The position numbers were made by a program, and so were the translations under genes. From Opitutaceae bacterium (GTDB lineage Bacteria; Verrucomicrobiota; Verrucomicrobiia; Opitutales; Opitutaceae), in the NCBI GenBank assembly GCA_017994935.1, contig JAGOJU010000007.1:7636-71635 (forward strand): a stretch of DNA of 64,000 nt. Direction: 5' to 3'. The notes beneath the pieces are model-generated. The model saw nothing but the letters and a program-made list of their open reading frames with translations, was not told the DNA's origin and did not search any database. Every line of letters starts with the position of its first letter. Within the stretch, counting starts at the first letter, position 1. Positions 8,643-17,297 of this stretch are shown here, piece by piece.

Positions 8643-9692
8643 TCAGCCGCCGAGGTAGCTCATTTCCGCCTTTGGACGGACCTCTCCTGCGGCCAGCAGG
8701 TCTGCGCGTTCGTCGCTGTAGCGGTCGACGCGCCCGGCCCAGATCCGCGATACGAACCGGTCGAGTTCCAGGTCCGTCGCACCCGCCCGCATGGCGCCGA
8801 GCACATCCCATCCCAGCGCGGCAAAAAGGCAGGTGAACAGGCGCCCATCCGCCGAGAGGCGCGCGCGATGGCAATCGCGGCAAAAGGGTTCGGTCACGGA
8901 GGAGATCAATCCGATCTCGCCCCTGCCGTCGCGATAGCGATAGCGCGATGCCACTTCCCCCCGGTAGGCAGGACCGACGGGTTCCAACGGCCAGCGGGCT
9001 GCAAGCCGGGACACGATTTCCGACGCAGGCACCACTTGGTCGTGCTGCCAGTGGTTGGTGTTGCCGACATCCATGAACTCGATGAACCGAAGCGTGAGGC
9101 CGCGCTCCCTGAAATAGGCCGCCAGTTCCTCGATTTCGCCGTCGTTCATGCCGCGCTGCACGACGGTGTTGATTTTCACGTGCAACCCCAGTCCCGTGGC
9201 GGCATCGATGCCGCGGAGGACACGCTCCACCTTGAAACCGAGCCCGTTCATGCGACCTGCCGTTTCCTGGTTGAGTGAATCGACCGAGACGTTCACCCGA
9301 TCCAGCCCGGCGTCGTGAAGGGCGGCCACACGCTGTTCCAGCAGCCAGCCATTGGTCGTGAGTGCGACGTCGCGCACTTGCAGGTCCCGTTTCAGGATCC
9401 GGATGAGTTCAACGATGTCGGCCCGCAGCAGCGGCTCGCCCCCCGTCAGCCGGATTTTTTCCACTCCCAGCCTCAGGAACGTGCGCGTGATGCGCACCAG
9501 CTCCTCGAGCGTCATCAATTGCGGATCCTTGAGAAACGCATAGCCGGGGCCAAACACTTCGCGAGGCATGCAATAGGGACAGCGGAAATTGCAGCGATCT
9601 GTCACTGAAATGCGCAGATCGCGGAGGGGACGCTGAAAGAGGTCGCGCAGGCCGGTGCTCACGGGAGCCTCACCAAGCCCGCCCGCGACCAA
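8643..9692 (-). CDS. moaA: GTP 3',8-cyclase MoaA (molybdenum cofactor step 1)
   Basis: A radical-SAM enzyme that with MoaC converts GTP to cyclic pyranopterin monophosphate. The radical-SAM cluster ligands are Cys34, Cys38 and Cys41 in TDRCNFRCPYC. The second, C-terminal cluster lies in CRDCHRARLSADGRLFTC, and the protein ends in the characteristic Gly-Gly (MSYLGG). The full frame gives 349 residues from 9692. A GTG at 9662 (VSTGLRDLF) is an equally good start and gives about 339 residues, nearer the common length. It is divergent from moeA with about 80 bp between the starts, so the two transcripts of the cofactor locus probably share a promoter region. Confidence 0.96.
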   Translation of the reverse strand: MVAGGLGEAPVSTGLRDLFQRPLRDLRISVTDRCNFRCPYCMPREVFGPGYAFLKDPQLMTLEELVRITRTFLRLGVEKIRLTGGEPLLRADIVELIRILKRDLQVRDVALTTNGWLLEQRVAALHDAGLDRVNVSVDSLNQETAGRMNGLGFKVERVLRGIDAATGLGLHVKINTVVQRGMNDGEIEELAAYFRERGLTLRFIEFMDVGNTNHWQHDQVVPASEIVSRLAARWPLEPVGPAYRGEVASRYRYRDGRGEIGLISSVTEPFCRDCHRARLSADGRLFTCLFAALGWDVLGAMRAGATDLELDRFVSRIWAGRVDRYSDERADLLAAGEVRPKAEMSYLGG

Positions 9693-9770
9693 AACGCAAG
9701 CCGACCCGCAATGAGGCCCGGCTCCAACAAGGCGATTGGAATGCGGCGTGCCACATGTTCAAGTCGGGGC

Positions 9771-11006
9771 ATGCCCGTTTCCCCGACCGAAGCTTTGCGC
9801 CGTGTGCTGGATTCCGTTTCCCCCTTGCCGACGGAGGATTGCGCCATCGGATCGGCCCATGGCCGGATTCTCCGTGCCCCTGTTCGCGCGGACCGGGCGA
9901 TGCCTCCCTTTGACCGGGTGTCCATGGACGGTTACGCATTGAAATCCGCTGCCGCAGGGAAGGTTGAGGCCGGCGGATCGCTGGCCCTGAAAGTCGACGG
10001 CGATCCGCAGATGGCGGGGATGCTGGCGCGATCCCTTTCCGGAAAGACGGACGACACCTGCATGGAAATCATGACCGGGGCGGTCCTGCCCGACGGCGCC
10101 GACTGCGTGATTCCCTACGAGGACACGACACGCGATGGAAAGGTTGTCACGATTCCCGCGACCGCCCTGAAGAATCTGCGCCCCGGCTCCAATGTTCACC
10201 CCCGGTCCAGCGATCACGCTGCCGGCGCGGTTCTAGCGAGTCCGGGAGCGCGCCTGTCCGGGCGGGAGATTGCGATCGCCGCCTCTTGCGGCTGCACGAG
10301 CGTCCCGGTCGCGGCCCTGCCGCGCATCGCGTTGGTGGCCACGGGGGACGAGCTTGTGGACATTGCGCTGCCTGTCGCTCCCCACCAGATACGCCGCAGC
10401 AACGATGCGGCCCTGCGCGCAACGCTCATCGGCGCGGGGTATACGTGCGTCGAGACCCTTCACCTGCGCGATGTGCCGACGGAAATTGAACGAGGGCTGC
10501 ACCGCGTGCTGACGGAGTGCGACTGCGTCATCATCACCGGAGGGGTGTCGAAGGGGCGGCGTGATCATGTCCCCGAGACACTTGCGGCGCTGGGCGTGAC
10601 GGCGCTGTTTCACGGGGTCACCCAGCGACCAGGAAAGCCGCTGTGGTTTGGCCTGAGCACACGTCGAAAGCCGGTGTTCGCGCTGCCGGGCAATCCGGTT
10701 TCCTGCTACCTTTGCCTGCACCACTATGTCCTGCCGGCGTTGATGAAGGCGAGCGGAGCACCCCTCCCCTCACCTGTTCCGGTCCGCCTGGCGTCGTCTG
10801 GCGTCGCCTTGGAGAAACTCACGAGTTTCGTGCCGGTTCGGACAACCTCTGATGGAAGTGGCGTGCAATTCGCGGAGCCCGTGCCCTTCAACACCTCTGG
10901 TGACTATGCGAGCCTGCTGGGAACGGACGGCTATGTTGAGCTTCCGCCGCAGGCGGCGCCCTTTCCGGCCGGGCACGTGGTCCCTTTTTTCCGCTGGGGC
11001 CTTTAG
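9771..11006 (+). CDS. moeA: Molybdopterin molybdenumtransferase MoeA
   Basis: This enzyme inserts molybdate into adenylylated molybdopterin. With the start at 9771 (MPVSPTEALRRVLD, preceded by GGGG) the protein is 411 residues, the usual MoeA length; an in-frame ATG at 9711 would add 20 unconserved residues. Family motifs in order: MPPFDRVSMDGYA, MTGAVLPDGADCVIPYED, VATGDELVD, IITGGVSKGRRDHV, RPGKPLWFG and ALPGNPVS. It is the first gene of a plus-strand run continuing with moaC, moaD and moaE. No MogA/MoaB adenylyltransferase and no MobA are encoded beside it. Confidence 0.95.
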   Translation: MPVSPTEALRRVLDSVSPLPTEDCAIGSAHGRILRAPVRADRAMPPFDRVSMDGYALKSAAAGKVEAGGSLALKVDGDPQMAGMLARSLSGKTDDTCMEIMTGAVLPDGADCVIPYEDTTRDGKVVTIPATALKNLRPGSNVHPRSSDHAAGAVLASPGARLSGREIAIAASCGCTSVPVAALPRIALVATGDELVDIALPVAPHQIRRSNDAALRATLIGAGYTCVETLHLRDVPTEIERGLHRVLTECDCVIITGGVSKGRRDHVPETLAALGVTALFHGVTQRPGKPLWFGLSTRRKPVFALPGNPVSCYLCLHHYVLPALMKASGAPLPSPVPVRLASSGVALEKLTSFVPVRTTSDGSGVQFAEPVPFNTSGDYASLLGTDGYVELPPQAAPFPAGHVVPFFRWGL

Positions 11007-11084
11007 GTCCGCCGCCGGGCGACGGGCTTGAACAATCGCATTCGCTTTTGGTGAAAACGGGGCCAGACTGGACCGCGTTTTCTC

Positions 11085-11570
11085 ATGCTCTCTCATCTCG
11101 ATGCGAAAGGTCGGCTGACCATGGTGGGCGTTGGCGACAAGGAAGTCACCCGTCGGTTCGCCCGTGCGCGTGCGGTGGTGGTGATGCCTCCGGCGCTGGC
11201 TGGGCAATTGAAGGAGGGAGATATCATGTCCCGGAAGGGATCCGTTTTCCAGGCGGCCGTGCTCGCAGGCATCATGGGGGCAAAAAGAACCAGCGACCTG
11301 ATCCCGCTTTGCCATCCGCTTCCCCTCGATGACTGCAAGGTTGCCATCGAATGTTCGCCGGCATTGCCCGACGGCTCCGTGGAAGCGGTGATCGAGTGCC
11401 GCGTTGAAACCCATGGTCGCACCGGAGTGGAGATGGAGGCACTGACCGGTGCGTCGATTGCCGCCCTGACGCTTTATGACATGGGTAAGGCGGCAACCCA
11501 CGCCATCGTGATCAAGGAGGTGAGGCTGCTCGAAAAGACTGGCGGAAAATCGGACTACGCCACGAACTAG
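11085..11570 (+). CDS. moaC: Cyclic pyranopterin monophosphate synthase MoaC
   Basis: A 161-residue protein matching MoaC along its length: an N-terminal MVGVGDKEVTRR block, KRTSDLIPLCHPLPL, GVEMEALTGAS, a DMGKA active-site segment, and a closing LLEKTGGKSD. It acts directly after MoaA to rearrange 3',8-cyclo-GTP into the cyclic phosphate precursor. It lies 78 bp after moeA and 3 bp before moaD, so it is almost certainly co-transcribed with moaD and moaE. Confidence 0.96.
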   Translation: MLSHLDAKGRLTMVGVGDKEVTRRFARARAVVVMPPALAGQLKEGDIMSRKGSVFQAAVLAGIMGAKRTSDLIPLCHPLPLDDCKVAIECSPALPDGSVEAVIECRVETHGRTGVEMEALTGASIAALTLYDMGKAATHAIVIKEVRLLEKTGGKSDYATN

Positions 11571-11573
11571 GAC

Positions 11574-11816
11574 ATGCCCACGGTACGACTGAGTTATTTT
11601 GCGGTGCTGCGGGAGCAACGCGGCCTTGCTCACGAGGTGAAGGAAACCAGCGCGGTGTCCGCTGCCGAGCTGTACGCGGAATTGTGCGAGCAGTATCGGT
11701 TTACGCTTCCCGCGGATCGCATCCGCGTTGCCATCGACGGCGAATTCTCGGAGCTGAGCACACCGCTGCGCGAGGGTTGTGAGCTGGTGTTCATCCCTCC
11801 GGTCGCGGGCGGATGA
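11574..11816 (+). CDS. moaD: Molybdopterin synthase small subunit MoaD
   Basis: An 80-residue ubiquitin-fold protein. The diagnostic feature is the C-terminal Gly-Gly (FIPPVAGG), which becomes a thiocarboxylate and donates sulfur to the pterin. It starts 3 bp after moaC, and its stop overlaps the moaE start by 4 bases (ATGA), the usual coupling of the two synthase subunits. The activating MoeB enzyme is not in this window. Confidence 0.93.
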   Translation: MPTVRLSYFAVLREQRGLAHEVKETSAVSAAELYAELCEQYRFTLPADRIRVAIDGEFSELSTPLREGCELVFIPPVAGG

Positions 11817-12316
11817 AACGGCCGGTCTGGGGGCAGCAGAGGAACGCAGCCGTGTACTTTCAACTCGCCACCGAACGCATCGAACCCGGGGTGCTGGCGC
11901 GCGCACTTGACGATCCTCGCGCCGGGGCGTACGTCGAATTTCTGGGCCGTGTGCGTAATCACAATGACGGGCAGGCCGTGCGTTCGCTCGATTACGAGGC
12001 GTACGGTCCGCTCGCGACGAAGGAAGGCACCCGGATTCTTCAGGAGGCGGCGGCGAGATTTGACGTGATCCATGCGGGCTGCGTCCACCGGATCGGCTCG
12101 TTGCAGATTGGCGATCTTGCGGTGTGGGTGGGTGTCACGGCGGCCCATCGCGACGCCGCGTTCAAGGCATGCCGGTGGATCATTGATGAGACAAAGGCGC
12201 GGGTGCCGATCTGGAAGAAGGAACACTATGAGGGAGGGGTGACCCAGTGGATCAATTGTGCCACGGAGCAGGCGATGCCTGAATTGGATGATGCTGCGGG
12301 GGCAGGTCCCGCCTGA
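11813..12316 (+). CDS. moaE: Molybdopterin synthase catalytic subunit MoaE
   Basis: A 167-residue protein with the MoaE pattern: GAYVEFLGRVRNHNDG near the start, then SLDYEAY, a CVHRIGSLQIGD segment, AAHRDAAFKACRWIIDE, and the conserved VPIWKKEHYEGG that carries active-site lysines. It pairs with MoaD to build the dithiolene of molybdopterin. The start overlaps the moaD stop (ATGA). A few N-terminal residues (KRPVWGQQRN) may not be part of the conserved fold. It is the last recognisable gene of the cofactor operon. Confidence 0.93.
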   Translation: MKRPVWGQQRNAAVYFQLATERIEPGVLARALDDPRAGAYVEFLGRVRNHNDGQAVRSLDYEAYGPLATKEGTRILQEAAARFDVIHAGCVHRIGSLQIGDLAVWVGVTAAHRDAAFKACRWIIDETKARVPIWKKEHYEGGVTQWINCATEQAMPELDDAAGAGPA

Positions 12317-12420
12317 GAGCTGGGTGCGCGCTTTTTCTTCGCGAGGGCGAACGGAATGGCCTTCGCCGGGCGGATGGAGAAGTGCCTTGCCGCGCTCCGG
12401 GATTCTCCGAAGCTGGATCG

Positions 12421-12828
12421 GTGACTTTTCGAGTGTCGACCAGGGTCTTGATTTTTCCCCTGATGATCCTGTTTTTTGCGGGGATGTGGGCACTGCGACG
12501 CCCGGATGCCTTCACCAATCCTCAGTTTTGGGCGGAGGATATCCACTTCATGATAAACGCCGAAAACGGGCTGTTCGGGAGTCTCTTTCAGCCCATGGCG
12601 GGGTATCTGCATCTGCTCTTGCGATGCATCGCCCTATCCGGTGTCTACCTCGATCCGGCGATCCAGCCCGGATGGTATCTGGCCAGCTGCCTGTTCTTCA
12701 CTTCCTTGGTCGGCAATACGTGCCTATCCAGGCGCAATCCGATGGCTTGGAAGTATATTCTCCCGGTAGCCATCGCAATCGTCCCGCATACCGGGGAAGT
12801 GCCGCTGGCTCTCCTCGGTGACCGTTGA
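12421..12828 (+). pseudogene. Truncated polytopic membrane protein (N-terminal fragment)
   Basis: Starting at GTG 12421 (in frame with an ATG at 12382) this encodes about 135 residues. They comprise a first transmembrane helix (VLIFPLMILFFAGMWAL), the motif NPQFWAEDIHF, a GYLHLLLRCIAL helix and further hydrophobic stretches. The layout, especially FWAED followed by a GYL...R segment, recalls the N-terminus of large glycosyltransferase-like membrane proteins of about 500 residues. The frame stops after PHTGEVPLALLGDR, where such proteins would carry on for many more helices, so this is probably a broken gene. No downstream frame restores the missing part. It lies about 100 bp after moaE on the same strand. 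Confidence 0.5.
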
Positions 12829-12981
12829 AACGAATAAATAATTTGTGAAACGGCCATCCGGACGATCGGGGCTGCCGCTTGCGCCGATTCGGAGTTGGAG
12901 GATGCCTTTGCCTGCCTGTTGGAGCCTGCCAAGGGTCCCAATCAAGGCAGATCATTCGCCGTCCTCCCAGCCAATCCACCC

Positions 12982-13284
12982 ATGCATCTTTTTGCCGCCG
13001 GAGCGCTTTCACGTCTCAAGGACATCCCCCCGGATGTCTGGAAATTCGCTGCGATCGGGATCGTGATCCTTGTCGCATTGGTAATCATCCTCCGCAAATT
13101 GGTTGGCACCAATAAAATATGGCTGACGATCATCGGTGCGGTGACCTTTTCGATCGTGGGCTTTCAATGGATTTACAACCGGAACGAGCCCAAGTTCCTC
13201 TCGCCGGTCATTTCCAAGATTGCCCCCTTTTTCCCGAGCAAGATCGACTACAACGCGGTTCAGAAGCGCGATACGAAACTCTGA
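12982..13284 (+). CDS. Small two-helix membrane protein, unknown function
   Basis: A 100-residue protein starting at ATG 12982 (MHLFAAGALSRLKDIPPD). Two hydrophobic helices are visible at about residues 22-42 (FAAIGIVILVALVIILRKLV) and 48-64 (IWLTIIGAVTFSIVGFQ). They are followed by a basic, proline-containing tail (KFLSPVISKIAPFFPSKID). Upstream extension of the frame to 12895 is low-complexity and probably not translated. It lies 85 bp before gnd on the same strand. I do not recognise the family, and nothing nearby explains it. Confidence 0.6.
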   Translation: MHLFAAGALSRLKDIPPDVWKFAAIGIVILVALVIILRKLVGTNKIWLTIIGAVTFSIVGFQWIYNRNEPKFLSPVISKIAPFFPSKIDYNAVQKRDTKL

Positions 13285-13369
13285 TCGGGGCGTGACTTAA
13301 CGCTCATCGGACCGTCACAGATTGGGATTGGCCCGGCCTTCGGGGTATGCCACGCTGGCAGACTCGCGT

Positions 13370-14875
13370 ATGCCTAAGTCACACTCCGATATTGGACTCA
13401 TTGGCCTGGCGGTCATGGGTCAGAACCTCGCGCTCAACATCGCCGACCACGGCTTTCAGATTTCGGTTTTCAACCGTACCACGGAAAAGACGGACAAGTT
13501 TGTCGCGGACAACCCCAACACCCCAGGCGGTGTGGTGGGAACACGCACGCTTCAGGAATTTGTCCAGTCCCTCGCCCGACCGCGCAAGGCGATCATTCTG
13601 GTGCAGGCCGGCAAGGCCACGGATGCCGTGATCGACGGCCTGGCGCCGCTGTTCGAGAAGGACGACATCATTATCGACGGTGGCAATGCCCTGTGGACCG
13701 ACACGATCCGTCGCGAAAAGGCGCTGAAGGAAAAGGGACTCCGTTTCATCGGATCGGGCGTCTCCGGTGGCGAAGAAGGGGCCCGTTTTGGCCCTTCGCT
13801 GATGCCGGGTTGCGATCCCGCCGCGTGGAAGGAAATCAAGCCGATCTGGGAAGCGGTCGCCGCCAAGGTCGATGCCAAGACCGGCAAGCCGATTCCTGGT
13901 GCCAAGCCCGGCAAACCGGTCAAGGGCGGTGTGCCTTGCACGACCTACATCGGCGAAAATGGCGCGGGCCATTACGTGAAGATGGTCCACAACGGCATCG
14001 AGTATGGTGACATGCAGATGATCTGTGAGGCCTATGCGCTGATGCAGGGACTGCTCGGCCTCAAGGCGGCGGAAATGGGTGAAATTTTTTCCGAGTGGAA
14101 CCGCGGCACACTCGACAGTTTCCTGATCGAGATCACGGCGGACATCCTCAGGCAGAAGGATCCCGTCTCGAAGAGGAAGGCGTTTGTGGATGTCGTTCTC
14201 GACGCCGCGGGCCAGAAGGGCACCGGCAAGTGGACGTCCGTCAATGCGCTCGACATGGGAGTGCCTGCGCCGACGATCGCGGAATCCGTTTTCGCGCGGT
14301 GCATTTCCGCCATCAAGGAGGAGCGGGTGGCCGCCTCGAGGATCCTGAAGGGGCCTTCCAAGAAATATCGCGGAGCGAGGAAATCACTCATCGAGGCGAT
14401 TCGCGACGCCTTGTACTGTTCGAAGATCTGCTCCTATGCGCAGGGTTTCCAGCTGATGCGCACCGCGCAGAAGGATTATGGTTGGAAACTCAATTTTGGC
14501 GAAATAGCCCAGATCTGGAGAGGGGGCTGCATCATTCGCGCGGCCTTCCTGCAGAAGATCACCGAGGCCTATGCACGCGACCCCAACCTCGCGAATCTGC
14601 TCCTCGATCCCTATTTCAACAAGACGGTCCGCAAGGCGCAGGAAAACTGGCGCAAGGTGGTGTCGCTTGCCGCGGAGTGCGGCGTGGCCGCCCCGACTTT
14701 CTCGTCCGCCCTCGCCTACTACGACAGCTACCGCGCAGCGCGCCTGCCCGCCAACCTGCTTCAGGCCCAGCGCGACTACTTTGGTGCGCACACCTACGAG
14801 CGGGTCGATCAGCCGCGAGGAAAGTTTTTCCACGTCGACTGGCCGGAGCCGACCCGTCCGCAACTTTCAGTCTGA
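13370..14875 (+). CDS. gnd: 6-phosphogluconate dehydrogenase, decarboxylating
   Basis: A 501-residue cytosolic enzyme that oxidises 6-phosphogluconate to ribulose 5-phosphate and CO2 with NADP, the last oxidative step of the pentose phosphate pathway. The start at 13370 ([17 protein letters not shown]) places the Rossmann [12 protein letters not shown] at residues 10-21. The substrate-binding [20 protein letters not shown] and catalytic [13 protein letters not shown] motifs follow. The C-terminus contains the conserved ALAYYDSYR and [12 protein letters not shown]. Glucose-6-phosphate dehydrogenase and phosphogluconolactonase genes are not adjacent, so it appears to be a single-gene unit. Confidence 0.97.
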   Translation: MPKSHSDIGLIGLAVMGQNLALNIADHGFQISVFNRTTEKTDKFVADNPNTPGGVVGTRTLQEFVQSLARPRKAIILVQAGKATDAVIDGLAPLFEKDDIIIDGGNALWTDTIRREKALKEKGLRFIGSGVSGGEEGARFGPSLMPGCDPAAWKEIKPIWEAVAAKVDAKTGKPIPGAKPGKPVKGGVPCTTYIGENGAGHYVKMVHNGIEYGDMQMICEAYALMQGLLGLKAAEMGEIFSEWNRGTLDSFLIEITADILRQKDPVSKRKAFVDVVLDAAGQKGTGKWTSVNALDMGVPAPTIAESVFARCISAIKEERVAASRILKGPSKKYRGARKSLIEAIRDALYCSKICSYAQGFQLMRTAQKDYGWKLNFGEIAQIWRGGCIIRAAFLQKITEAYARDPNLANLLLDPYFNKTVRKAQENWRKVVSLAAECGVAAPTFSSALAYYDSYRAARLPANLLQAQRDYFGAHTYERVDQPRGKFFHVDWPEPTRPQLSV

Positions 14876-14911
14876 GCCGGCGATGGGGTCTTGCCAGTAA
14901 AACACTGAGCG

Positions 14912-14943
14912 CATCGCTGGTGAAGCAGGCCCCGCCAGCGATG
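14912..14943. terminator. Perfect 9-bp hairpin downstream of gnd
   Basis: CATCGCTGG and CCAGCGATG form a perfect 9-bp stem around a 14-base loop, 36 bp after the gnd stop. No T-tract follows. It may terminate gnd transcription or belong to the same dispersed repeat unit as the hairpin at 15011-15030. The rest of the 284-bp gap before the P-type ATPase gene shows no gene. Confidence 0.4.
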
Positions 14944-15010
14944 GCCGTACGGCAGCCGCAGAGCGTTGCTGCATCTGCCAGTTGGCCATCAGCCCTGTGC
15001 ATCCCGAACC

Positions 15011-15030
15011 GGGCACGACGGAGCGTGCCC
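15011..15030. repeat. REP-like inverted repeat, copy 1
   Basis: GGGCACGACGGAGCGTGCCC: 7-bp arms around a 6-base ACGGAG loop. Exactly the same 20 bases occur in reverse complement at 27834-27853, also between genes. Two related copies with loop ACGAAG/CTTCGT lie at 40563-40580 and 40703-40721. The GC-rich palindrome, intergenic location and opposite orientations fit a REP element family. No cognate transposase gene (RAYT) is present in the window. Confidence 0.7.
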
Positions 15031-15159
15031 CTCCCGGGGGGGGGCAAGGGATGAAATGCGACCTTGAGTGGCCATCGGGTGAGTCCTCTGGACCGGTGAA
15101 GGGCCCGTGCACGCGCTTGCATGCCTTGAAGTTCCTGGTGTTCTAGTCAGTCACCACTC

Positions 15160-17196
15160 ATGAGTTCCCCTGCTTCCCGTGATCCGCGAGTTCCTTCGAC
15201 GGACGGTTCCCGCGGGCACAGTCATGGCCACCACCATGCGGGATGTCATGGGAACGGGGCATGCGATACCGTGCCGGGTTTCCTTCCGACGGCGCTGAGC
15301 GAGCGATGGGCTCTGATCATGGTTGCGGCCTCGGGCATCACGCTGGCGATCGCCTTCTTCGGGGCGCGGTTTGCCGGGCTGCCAGGAACGATCGCGTTGG
15401 GGCTCTACCTTCTCTCCTATCTCGCGGGGGGACTCGATGTCACGCGCAGCGCCTTCATGCAGTTGCTCCGGGGGCAGTTTGACACGGATGTGCTCATGCT
15501 CGCCGCTGCGGTCGGTGCCGCCGTACTCGGAAAATGGGCGGAAGGGGCGTTTCTGCTTTTCCTTTTTTCACTCGGGCACGCCGGCGAACACTATGCGCTC
15601 GATCGTGCGCGCAATGCCGTGAGCGAACTGGGAAAACTCATGCCCACGACCGCCCATGTCCGCCGCAACGGCAGGCTCGACGAGGTGCCGGTGGAACAGG
15701 TGGCGATCGATGAGATCGTCGTTGTCCGGCCGGGTGACCGCGTGCCAGTCGATGGAATTGTGGCCGCGGGCACGAGCAGCCTCGACCAGAGTGCGATCAC
15801 CGGGGAAAGCGTTCCGGTGACACGCGAACCTGGCGACGGTGTTTTTGCCGGAACGATCAATCAGGACAATGCGCTCGATGTGAGGACCACCCGGCTTGCC
15901 GTGGACAACACGCTCGCGCGGGTGATGCACCTTGTCACGGAGGCCCAGCACCAGCAGAGCCCGACACAGCGGCTCACCGAGCGCTTCACACAGTGGTTTG
16001 TGCCTCTCGTGCTGGTTGGGACGCTGCTGGTCATCGTCCTTCCGCCGCTCCTGTTGAAGTGGGAATGGGCGGACAGCTTCTACCGCGGCATGCTGCTGCT
16101 GGTCGCGGCATCGCCTTGTGCGCTTGCCCTCGGCACGCCGGCGGCGGTTCTTGCGGGGGTCGCCCAGGCAGCGAGGCGAGGCATCCTGATCAAGGGAGGG
16201 GTGCACCTGGAGAATCTGGGTCGCCTTCAATCGGCTGCCTTTGACAAGACCGGGACGCTTACAACAGGCCAGTTTTCCGTTGTGGAAATCGCCGTTTTCT
16301 CCGGTTTCCGGGAAGACGAGGTGCTGCGCATCGCGGCGGCAGTGGAGGAGCAGTCGAGTCATCCCCTGGCCCGGGCCATTGTCCGTCACACGAAGGCCCG
16401 CGGTATTGCCTTTTCGCATGCAAGCCGCCTGGAGAACCTTGCCGGTCGCGGGATCCAGGCTGAAGTCGAGGGGAACCCGGTCGTGCTTGGCGCGATCCGG
16501 GCGTTTTCAGGCAACCCGGAGGCGGGGGAAGGATCTCCGCTGAGAGAAGCGGTTGTACGCCTCGAAGGCGCAGGCATGACGACGGTGATCGTCCAGCGCG
16601 CAGGCATTTTTCTCGGTGTGATCGGACTGGCGGATCAGCCGCGAGCCTCAGCCGCTCCGGCGCTCCGGCGCCTGGAGGCCCTCGGTGTGGGACGGCTCAT
16701 CATGCTGACAGGCGACAATTCATCCGTCGCTCAGCGGGTGGCACGCACGCTCGGAATCCACGAGGTGAAGTCGGAACTCCTCCCCGGAGCGAAACTCGCG
16801 CTTATCCAGGAGTGGAAACAGAAGCACGGCTCCATCGCCATGGTCGGCGATGGAGTCAATGATGCACCCGCTCTGGCGGCCGCCACGATCGGCGTTGCGA
16901 TGGGGGGCGCCGGCACGGCGGTCGCGATCGAGACGGCGGATGTCGCCCTGATGGGTGACGACCTGGCGAAACTGCCCTACGCGATTGGCCTCAGCCGGGC
17001 CAGCAACCGCATCATCAAGCAGAATCTGGGCATCGCGCTTGGGGTCATCGTGATGCTGATCCTCGCCTCCGCGGCGGGCGCGATTCCCCTGAGCATTGCG
17101 GTCGTTTTTCATGAAGGCAGCACGGTCGTGGTGGTGCTGAATGCCTTGCGACTTCTCGCCTGGCGGGAGCACGCTGGCACCGTGGCGACTCCGTAG
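15160..17196 (+). CDS. P1B-4-type heavy-metal translocating ATPase
   Basis: A 678-residue inner-membrane pump that exports a divalent transition metal at the cost of ATP. It has no ferredoxin-like heavy-metal domain. Instead the N-terminus carries a His-rich stretch (about residues 19-30, HSHGHHHAGCH) as a probable metal sensor. The actuator loop has TGES (about 214-217), the transmembrane metal site is Ser318-Pro319-Cys320, and phosphorylation is at Asp362 in DKTGT. The nucleotide domain has SSHPLARAI and GDGVNDAPAL. The last helix carries HEGSTVVVVLNALR. SPC together with HEG-x-T defines group P1B-4 (Co, Zn, Cd or Fe export), so this is not a CPC copper pump. The exact metal is unresolved, and no metal-responsive regulator lies beside it. 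Confidence 0.92.
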   Translation: MSSPASRDPRVPSTDGSRGHSHGHHHAGCHGNGACDTVPGFLPTALSERWALIMVAASGITLAIAFFGARFAGLPGTIALGLYLLSYLAGGLDVTRSAFMQLLRGQFDTDVLMLAAAVGAAVLGKWAEGAFLLFLFSLGHAGEHYALDRARNAVSELGKLMPTTAHVRRNGRLDEVPVEQVAIDEIVVVRPGDRVPVDGIVAAGTSSLDQSAITGESVPVTREPGDGVFAGTINQDNALDVRTTRLAVDNTLARVMHLVTEAQHQQSPTQRLTERFTQWFVPLVLVGTLLVIVLPPLLLKWEWADSFYRGMLLLVAASPCALALGTPAAVLAGVAQAARRGILIKGGVHLENLGRLQSAAFDKTGTLTTGQFSVVEIAVFSGFREDEVLRIAAAVEEQSSHPLARAIVRHTKARGIAFSHASRLENLAGRGIQAEVEGNPVVLGAIRAFSGNPEAGEGSPLREAVVRLEGAGMTTVIVQRAGIFLGVIGLADQPRASAAPALRRLEALGVGRLIMLTGDNSSVAQRVARTLGIHEVKSELLPGAKLALIQEWKQKHGSIAMVGDGVNDAPALAAATIGVAMGGAGTAVAIETADVALMGDDLAKLPYAIGLSRASNRIIKQNLGIALGVIVMLILASAAGAIPLSIAVVFHEGSTVVVVLNALRLLAWREHAGTVATP

Positions 17197-17297
17197 CAGT
17201 TGCTCCTGCGACACAAACTGCGGACTCGCGGGCTCCAGCGACAAGTGTCACAGTCGGCCTTTCGCGGCTGCCCTGCCTGCCAATATATTCACTCCCA

